DNA of 64,000 bases from Pseudomonas petrae (lineage in GTDB: Bacteria; Pseudomonadota; Gammaproteobacteria; Pseudomonadales; Pseudomonadaceae), in the NCBI RefSeq assembly GCF_021728295.1, contig NZ_JAKJXE010000002.1, positions 310,001 to 374,000 on the forward strand. Reading direction: 5' to 3'. Made by a program: the position numbers and the translations under genes. Positions within the stretch are counted from its first letter, which is position 1. Each line of letters starts with the position of its first letter. Below the pieces are notes generated by a model. That model saw only the letters and a list, made by a program, of their open reading frames with translations. It was not told where the DNA came from and made no database searches. Positions 59,155-64,000 of this stretch are shown piece by piece.

Positions 59155-60039
59155 ATGTTCCTGCACAATAAGCGTCTTCAATACACGGTTCGCGTCGCCG
59201 AGCCTAATCCGGGCCTGGCCAATCTGCTCCTGGAGCAGTTCGGTGGCGCCCAGGGCGAGCTGGCTGCGGCCACTCGTTACTTCACTCAAGCGTTGGCTGA
59301 AGAAGATCCAGGTCGCAAGGATCTGTTGCTGGACATCTCCACCGAGGAACTGAGCCACCTTGAGATCATCGGGTCGATCATTGTGATGCTCAACAAAGGT
59401 GCCAAGGGCAAACTGGCCGAGGGCGTGCAAGCCGAAGGCGAGCTGTACCGCGATATCAACGGTGCCGGCAATGATTCGCACATCACCAGCCTGCTGTACG
59501 GCGGTGGCGCTCCGCTGGTCAACTCCGCTGGCGTGCCATGGACTGCAGCCTACATCGACACCATTGGTGAGCCGACGGCGGACTTCCGTTCGAACATCGC
59601 TGCCGAAGCACGGGCGAAGATCGTCTACGAGCGCCTGATGAACGTGACCACCGATCCAGGCATCAAGGACGCGCTGGGCTTCCTGATGACGCGCGAAATC
59701 GCGCATCAGATTTCCTTCGAGAAAGCGCTGCATTCGATTCAGCCGAACTTCCCGCAAGGCAAGTTGCCAGGCATGCCAGAGTTCTCCCGGACTTACTTCA
59801 GCATGTCCAACGGCGAGCCGAATGTACGTGGGCCGTGGAACAGCGACACTGATTTCGAATACGTCGAGAATCCAAAGCCGGCAGTAGATGGGGGTGACGG
59901 TACCGCTTCGGTCACGTTGAGCGAGGACGATTCGGTCACGTTGACCATGATGAAAGAGCGGTTGAAGTCTGATCTGGAAGCCGACCCCATGACCGGTGCT
60001 GACCTCGGGTCGGGTCTGGCTCAGGGCAAAGCTGAGTAA
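59155..60039 (+). CDS. Manganese-containing catalase
   Basis: A 294-residue di-manganese catalase, not a haem enzyme. The four-helix ferritin-like core has its metal ligands in FGGAQGELAAATRYF, ISTEELSHLEIIG (E-x-x-H), NIAAEARAKIVYERL and LMTREIAHQISFEKAL (E-x-x-H), all in the usual order. The C-terminal ~70 residues are less conserved and acidic, as in other bacterial Mn catalases. It would destroy hydrogen peroxide without using iron. It heads a group of stress-type genes on the same strand (a small protein, KaiC-like ATPase and receiver). Confidence 0.93.
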   Translation: MFLHNKRLQYTVRVAEPNPGLANLLLEQFGGAQGELAAATRYFTQALAEEDPGRKDLLLDISTEELSHLEIIGSIIVMLNKGAKGKLAEGVQAEGELYRDINGAGNDSHITSLLYGGGAPLVNSAGVPWTAAYIDTIGEPTADFRSNIAAEARAKIVYERLMNVTTDPGIKDALGFLMTREIAHQISFEKALHSIQPNFPQGKLPGMPEFSRTYFSMSNGEPNVRGPWNSDTDFEYVENPKPAVDGGDGTASVTLSEDDSVTLTMMKERLKSDLEADPMTGADLGSGLAQGKAE

Positions 60040-60117
60040 ACTGATAAGGGTAGGGCCGGTGCCTAACTGGCCCAGCCGACGATATGACCCAGGCCACGTA
60101 CAGCATGGAGATTTCTG

Positions 60118-60324
60118 ATGAATAAGTTATTGGAAGATTCGACGCTCAATGCAGCCAGCGAGTTGTTCAACGACAACGCTCAGCTGGACTTCACTTCATG
60201 TTTGAACCGCTTCGAAGCTGAGGCAGCAACGCTGGGGCGTGGATTCAGAACGGCGTTGTTTGTCCAGCAATTTAAAGCCGGACTGTTGCCCAAATCCGTA
60301 AAAGGGGTGGAAAGACTCCATTAA
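60118..60324 (+). CDS. Small protein of unknown function after the manganese catalase
   Basis: A 68-residue protein (MNKLLEDSTLNAASELFNDN...) with a predicted helical, mildly acidic first half and a basic end (FKAGLLPKSVKGVERLH). It has one cysteine and no signal peptide or membrane segment. The ATG follows CATGGAGATTTCTG, with GGAG as the ribosome binding site. I do not recognise a family. It starts 78 bp after the catalase stop, probably co-transcribed, and is followed by a clear terminator. Confidence 0.65.
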   Translation: MNKLLEDSTLNAASELFNDNAQLDFTSCLNRFEAEAATLGRGFRTALFVQQFKAGLLPKSVKGVERLH

Positions 60325-60405
60325 GACGCGAAGCTTCTGTGGACGATTTTATAGAAACGCCCTCTGGCTAGCCCGTTTCATCCCGCTACGACTCCATCGA
60401 TTTTG

Positions 60406-60427
60406 CCCGCGAAAGCGGGTTTTTTTG
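60406..60427 (+). terminator. Rho-independent terminator after the manganese catalase unit
   Basis: CCCGC (60406-60410) and GCGGG (60415-60419) form a stem with a GAAA tetraloop, followed by eight T residues. Confidence 0.88.
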
Positions 60428-60595
60428 TCTCTGGTGAGGGAGCAGCATTGGATCCCGATGCGGTGCATACAGGGCCCTTGGTACGCAACGTTGCGACGGG
60501 CTGGACTGATCCGCGATTACCCGCCACTGTATTGGTCTTCGCGCGTGGGCAATGCGTATTTTCAGGCCTGATGCACATCAGGAGAGGGAGCAGAT

Positions 60596-61984
60596 TTGAA
60601 TCAGCTAAAACGCCTTGAAAGCGGGAACAAGGGCTTCGACGCACTGCTCAAAGGAGGCCTTGTTGCGGGCGCGTCATACATCATTCAAGGACGGCCGGGG
60701 TCGGGCAAGACGATCCTTGCCAACCAGCTGGGGTTCAACCACGTCCGGCAAAACGGCCGCGTGCTGTTCGCAACACTGCTCGCCGAACCCCACGACCGGC
60801 TGTTTCATTTCCTCTCGACCCTGAGCTTCTTCGACCGCGAAGCGGTCGGCCAGAGCATCCAGTTCGTCAGCGCGTTCGACACCCTCGAGAATGACGGTCT
60901 GGACGAAGTCGTCAAGTTGCTGCGCCGCGAGATCAGTCGCCAACACTCCAGCCTGCTGATTCTGGACGGGCTGCTCAACGCGCGCTCCAGGGCAGAAACG
61001 CCGCTGGACACCAAGCAGTTCATCTCCGAGCTTCAGGGCCATGCCGCCTTTGCCGGCTGCACGGTGCTGTTCCTCACCAGCTCGCAACTGGACGATGGCA
61101 GTCCCGAGCACACCATGGTCGACGGCGTGATCGAGATGGGCGAAGACATGGTCGGGTCGCGCACGGTGCGCCGGATCAAGATGCGCAAGACCCGGGGCAG
61201 CGGCGCGATCCCCGGCGCCCACGAATTCGAGATCAACGACCAGGGCATTTCCATTTACCCGCGTCTGGAATCCATGCTGACCCGAACCGGTGCCATGCCC
61301 GATCACGCTCACGCAGTCCTGAGCAGCGGCATTGAGGGGCTGGACGCGCATATCGGTGGCGGTCTGGTCCGTTCCTCGGTGACTCTGATCATGGGGCCTT
61401 CGGGCGCCGGAAAGACGTCTCTGGGCATCCAGTTTCTGAGCGGCTGCTCCGCACAGGAGCCCGGGCTGTACTTCGGCTTTCATGAATCGCCACAACGGGC
61501 GATGACCAAAGCGCGTTCTCTCGGAAAGGACTTCGCGGGGCTGGAAGCGTCGGGCGCGTTGCACATCGCCTGGACACCGGCCTCGGCAGGGCTGATTGAT
61601 CGCGTCTGTTACGACTTGCTCGACAGGGTCGAGCGGCTGCAGATCAAGCGCGTGTTCATCGATAGCCTCAACGCCCTGAGCCGCGCGGCCGCCGATCAGA
61701 GTCGGGTACTGGACGTTCTCGACACATTGCTCGGAGAACTTCGCGCCCGGGGCGTCACGGTCATGGCGGCATGGGAAGCCCATCGGTTGTTCGACGAGCG
61801 CGCGAGCTTCCCGGCGCCGGATGTCTCCGGTGTGGTGGATAACCTGCTGCTCGTCCAGTTCGTGCAGCATCGGACTGAACTTCAACGACAGGTTTCGATT
61901 CTGAAGATCAGAGACAACGCTTACGATCCCTCGCCACTTGAAGTCGTGATGAGCAACGCTGGAATCACCATGAAGAAGGTCTGA
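60596..61984 (+). CDS. KaiC-like double RecA-fold ATPase
   Basis: A 462-residue protein with two RecA/RadA-like domains arranged as in the cyanobacterial clock protein KaiC. The first has Walker A GRPGSGKT (residues 32-39) and a Walker B strand SSLLILDGLL. The second has GPSGAGKT (near 267-274) and VFIDSLNALSR. By eye, the paired glutamates of KaiC read LAEP and HESP here, one Glu each. The C-terminal phosphosite strand keeps the serine but has glycine in place of the threonine (DVSGVVDN). The long KaiA-binding tail is absent. KaiC-like proteins outside cyanobacteria are linked to stress and signalling. I use the TTG start behind GGGAG. It is followed by a single-domain receiver gene. Confidence 0.87.
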   Translation: MNQLKRLESGNKGFDALLKGGLVAGASYIIQGRPGSGKTILANQLGFNHVRQNGRVLFATLLAEPHDRLFHFLSTLSFFDREAVGQSIQFVSAFDTLENDGLDEVVKLLRREISRQHSSLLILDGLLNARSRAETPLDTKQFISELQGHAAFAGCTVLFLTSSQLDDGSPEHTMVDGVIEMGEDMVGSRTVRRIKMRKTRGSGAIPGAHEFEINDQGISIYPRLESMLTRTGAMPDHAHAVLSSGIEGLDAHIGGGLVRSSVTLIMGPSGAGKTSLGIQFLSGCSAQEPGLYFGFHESPQRAMTKARSLGKDFAGLEASGALHIAWTPASAGLIDRVCYDLLDRVERLQIKRVFIDSLNALSRAAADQSRVLDVLDTLLGELRARGVTVMAAWEAHRLFDERASFPAPDVSGVVDNLLLVQFVQHRTELQRQVSILKIRDNAYDPSPLEVVMSNAGITMKKV

Positions 61985-62076
61985 GATATGCGATTCGCAA
62001 CGTGGGGGTGGCCACAGCCAGTAAGTTGCCTGATCAGGCGGCTGACCCTCGCGACATCGGGGGAAATGCCCCTCTG

Positions 62077-62442
62077 ATGCCGACAATTCTGATCATCGAT
62101 GATGAGTACCTGATTGCCGATATCCTCAGCTTTGCGCTGGAGGATGAGGGCTTTCAGACGGTCGTCGCCGGGAGCGGAAGCAAGGCGCTGGACATTCTCG
62201 ACCGCGAGCGCCCCGATCTGATCATCACCGATTTCATGATGCCCGGCATGACGGGTCTGGAACTCGCCGAGTCGATCAAGTCCCGTGGCGTGCACAGGTC
62301 GACGCCCATCATGCTCATGAGTGGCGCGCAGGCCTACATGGGTGCCGAGCGCCCGGACCTTTTTGATGAGGTGATTGAGAAGCCGTTTGATATCGAACAG
62401 GTCATCGGCAAAATCCACGCTCTGTTTCAAGCCCGCCAGTAA
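62077..62442 (+). CDS. Single-domain response regulator (receiver domain)
   Basis: A 121-residue CheY-like receiver with no output domain. The acidic pair is in ILIIDDEYLIADI, the phospho-accepting aspartate in DLIITDFMMPGMTG, the conserved serine in LMSGAQ, and the lysine in EVIEKPFD. The ATG at 62077 gives a normal-length receiver. A GTG at 62002 would add 25 residues without homology-like features and has no better ribosome binding site. It starts 92 bp after the KaiC-like stop. In many bacteria KaiC-like proteins sit beside receivers or kinases, which suggests they act together, but no kinase gene is present here. Confidence 0.88.
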   Translation: MPTILIIDDEYLIADILSFALEDEGFQTVVAGSGSKALDILDRERPDLIITDFMMPGMTGLELAESIKSRGVHRSTPIMLMSGAQAYMGAERPDLFDEVIEKPFDIEQVIGKIHALFQARQ

Positions 62443-62529
62443 GCCCGCTGGTAACTTAGCCCCGCTTGATCGTTATTGCCGTTGAACGAATCGATTCAGC
62501 CCAGGGTCGATACTGATAACGCTTACAAG

Positions 62530-62883
62530 ATGGGCAATGCAATGAATACCTGGTACAGCAAATCGTTGGGTGAAGGCACCGCCGTGTACCGACGGCTACG
62601 TGTATTGAACGAACTTCGTCATCACGTTTGTCCCGACGCTTCCTGTCCCTATTCGCTTTACATGGACGCGGTCAGCGCGGAAACCCTCGTGTTGTTTGAT
62701 CCCGAGCAGAGTGTGCTGGCCACCGCCTTTGGCGCAATGCCTTGTGGTCAGCCGCACCTCAACGGGGTTCGCCTCATCGATCTTGAATACCGTCCGCTGC
62801 CTTTCACACTACAAAGTGCGCAACTCTTCAGCTCTCCACGTATCCATCCCCAACCCCGGTTCTACGCCGAATACCGCGCGTGA
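62530..62883 (+). CDS. Conserved-looking protein of unknown function in the KaiC-like cluster
   Basis: A 117-residue soluble protein (MGNAMNTWYSKSLGEGTAVY...). The middle has CPDASCPYSLYMDAVSAETL, and FDPEQSVLATAFGAMPCGQP follows. It has three cysteines, no signal peptide and no membrane segment. Start choice is uncertain: ATG at 62530 is used, but ATG 62542 and a TTG at 62476 are possible, none with a good ribosome binding site. I do not recognise the family. It lies 88 bp after the receiver gene. Confidence 0.6.
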   Translation: MGNAMNTWYSKSLGEGTAVYRRLRVLNELRHHVCPDASCPYSLYMDAVSAETLVLFDPEQSVLATAFGAMPCGQPHLNGVRLIDLEYRPLPFTLQSAQLFSSPRIHPQPRFYAEYRA

Positions 62884-62982
62884 TGAACTGTACCCTTGAA
62901 TATTAAAACTGATAATAAACGTGAGCATGTTCCAGCGTGAGCGGTGCTGTTTGCTGTCAGTGTTGCTTGCGGGAGAATCATA

Positions 62983-63156
62983 ATGGCCGTGGCCATCGTC
63001 AGACTGGAAGGTGAAGACATCCCCCTCGAACATCGACAGTCGGGCACAACCGCTGTCTTCCGGGTCAGGAACGATGAGGGCGCCGTACTGTATTTCGACG
63101 ATGAAGTTGAAGCGGCCAAGTCGGCCGTTGAGCTAAGCAATGCCGAGCACTCCTGA
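62983..63156 (+). CDS. Small acidic protein of unknown function
   Basis: A 57-residue protein (MAVAIVRLEGEDIPLEHRQS...) with an excellent ribosome binding site GGGAGAATCATA before the ATG. It looks like a compact beta/alpha domain: alternating hydrophobic strands (TTAVFRVRNDEGAVLYF) then an acidic helix (DDEVEAAKSAVELSNAEHS). No family is recognised. It closes the rightward stress-type group, about 100 bp after the previous gene and convergent with the alpha/beta hydrolase. Confidence 0.68.
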   Translation: MAVAIVRLEGEDIPLEHRQSGTTAVFRVRNDEGAVLYFDDEVEAAKSAVELSNAEHS

Positions 63157-63183
63157 ACAATCAGCGGCCGGGGCTACTTGTAT

Positions 63184-64000
63184 TCAGTGGTTTTTCAGCA
63201 GGCTTATTATCGCATCGGCAAACTCTACCGGTGCCTCTTGCGGCACATTGTGGCCCACGCCTTCTATCACTTGCCGCCGTACCGGCCCTGCAAAGCCACG
63301 CACTGCGGTACTGCTGTCGCGTTTTGATGAGACGCCATCGTCTGCTCCCGCCAGAATCACCGCCGGCACTGTGATCAGTGGCTTCTGCGCGAGCCGCTCC
63401 TGAATAAAGCCATAGTCGGGATCGCCCGCCGCCCGTCCATAGCGGTGGCGGTAGGAATGCACCACCACGTCGACAAAGTCCGGGTTCTCGAACGACTGTG
63501 CAGTATCAGCGAACGTGGATTCTGCGAATGGCCATGTCGGCGACCAGAGTTTCCAAAGCAAATGGCAGAACTCACTTCGATGGGCCGTAAGGCCGGCGCG
63601 TCCGCGCTCACCGTGAAGGTAATACTGATACCACAGGCGTCGCTCCGTTTCGGGTGCAGCCGGTGTGTTTGCAGCAGCGATGTCATGAATGTTGTAGCCA
63701 GGGTCGCAACTGACCAGCCCCGTCACGCGCTCCGGCCACAGCGCGGCCACCACACAAGCGGCGCGTCCGCCCCAGTCGTAACCGGCGAGAATGGCTTGAG
63801 GGATATTCAATGCATTCAGCAGTGCCAGCAGGTCGGCGCCCAGTGCTGCCTGTTCGCCCGAGCGGGGCGTGGCCGAATCGACAAAACGGGTAGGGCCGTA
63901 TCCCCTCAGGTAAGGCACGATGCAGCGGCAGCCAGCCTGGACAAGTTGCGCCGACACGTCGTCATAGGCGTGGATGTCATAGGGAAATCCGTGAAGCAAT
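63184..64000 (-). CDS. Alpha/beta hydrolase (epoxide hydrolase/haloalkane dehalogenase-like), N-terminus cut by window edge
   Basis: The protein's C-terminal ~271 residues are present; the start lies beyond 64000. LLHGFPYDIHAYDDV carries the oxyanion HGFP motif. AILAGYDWGGRAACVVA carries the nucleophile in a D-W-G-G context, meaning an aspartate, as in epoxide hydrolases and haloalkane dehalogenases rather than serine esterases. The acid is probably in GADDGVSSKR, and the catalytic histidine in EGVGHNVPQEAP. The substrate is unknown. It is convergent with the last small gene of the stress-type cluster. Confidence 0.88.
   Translation of the reverse strand, partial: LLHGFPYDIHAYDDVSAQLVQAGCRCIVPYLRGYGPTRFVDSATPRSGEQAALGADLLALLNALNIPQAILAGYDWGGRAACVVAALWPERVTGLVSCDPGYNIHDIAAANTPAAPETERRLWYQYYLHGERGRAGLTAHRSEFCHLLWKLWSPTWPFAESTFADTAQSFENPDFVDVVVHSYRHRYGRAAGDPDYGFIQERLAQKPLITVPAVILAGADDGVSSKRDSSTAVRGFAGPVRRQVIEGVGHNVPQEAPVEFADAIISLLKNH

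Overview
This 64 kb window is chromosomal DNA of a Pseudomonas, most likely from the fluorescens/putida/syringae side of the genus. The species cannot be fixed from sequence alone. Evidence is the high GC content with Pseudomonas codon use, the leucine/isovalerate (liu) gene set, a MuxABC-OpmB efflux operon, a GlgE/TreS/GlgB alpha-glucan operon, PrrF-like and CrcX/Y-like small RNAs, and many short REP palindromes of several Pseudomonas types between genes. No rRNA, tRNA, CRISPR array, prophage or insertion sequence was seen, and codon use looks uniform, so this is core chromosome rather than an island.

Layout. 1-2.4 kb: a truncated M14 carboxypeptidase, a short sigma-region-4/DUF4880/membrane protein, a Fur-type PrrF sRNA and an Lrp/AsnC regulator. 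2.5-6 kb: a fused indolepyruvate ferredoxin oxidoreductase, divergent from the Lrp gene. 6-6.5 kb: a REP/BIME array. 6.5-14.2 kb: the leucine/isovalerate catabolic genes, all on the minus strand in the transcription order liuR-liuE, then a CrcX/CrcY-type sRNA, then liuA-liuB-liuC-liuD; matching palindromic LiuR-type operators precede liuR and liuA. 14.5-17 kb: a LysR regulator divergent from an acyl-CoA dehydrogenase. 17-25.8 kb: a PstS-like/OmpA fusion, xthA, a GNAT enzyme and tamA-tamB. 25.9-28.6 kb: an aldo/keto reductase divergent from a LysR regulator, then tpx. 28.7-37.9 kb: muxA-muxB-muxC-opmB. 38-43.4 kb: an MHYT-GGDEF-EAL protein (MucR-like), an SDR, a MocR-type regulator and an MgtC-like protein. 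43.6-51.8 kb: a tiny proline-rich protein divergent from glgE-treS/pep2-glgB, with a candidate AlgU promoter. 52-57.7 kb: an SH3-domain membrane protein, ggt, a DUF1624 membrane protein behind a Zur-box-like palindrome, and a PatB/MalY-type lyase. 57.9-58.8 kb: a frameshifted DUF2931 lipoprotein and an orphan PAAR tip protein. 59.1-63.2 kb: a stress-type cluster (manganese catalase, small proteins, KaiC-like ATPase, single-domain receiver). The right edge cuts an alpha/beta hydrolase.

How it fits together. Carbon control is a clear theme: the leucine/isovalerate pathway encloses a decoy RNA of the Crc/Hfq catabolite-repression system, with a sigma-54 promoter and an upstream inverted repeat of the expected CbrB type. 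Iron sparing (PrrF) and desiccation/osmotic/oxidative stress (GlgE pathway, Mn catalase, KaiC-like cluster) are the other themes. The least explained parts are the sigma-4/DUF4880 protein near PrrF, the KaiC-like/receiver/small-protein group and the repeat insertion inside the mux operon.
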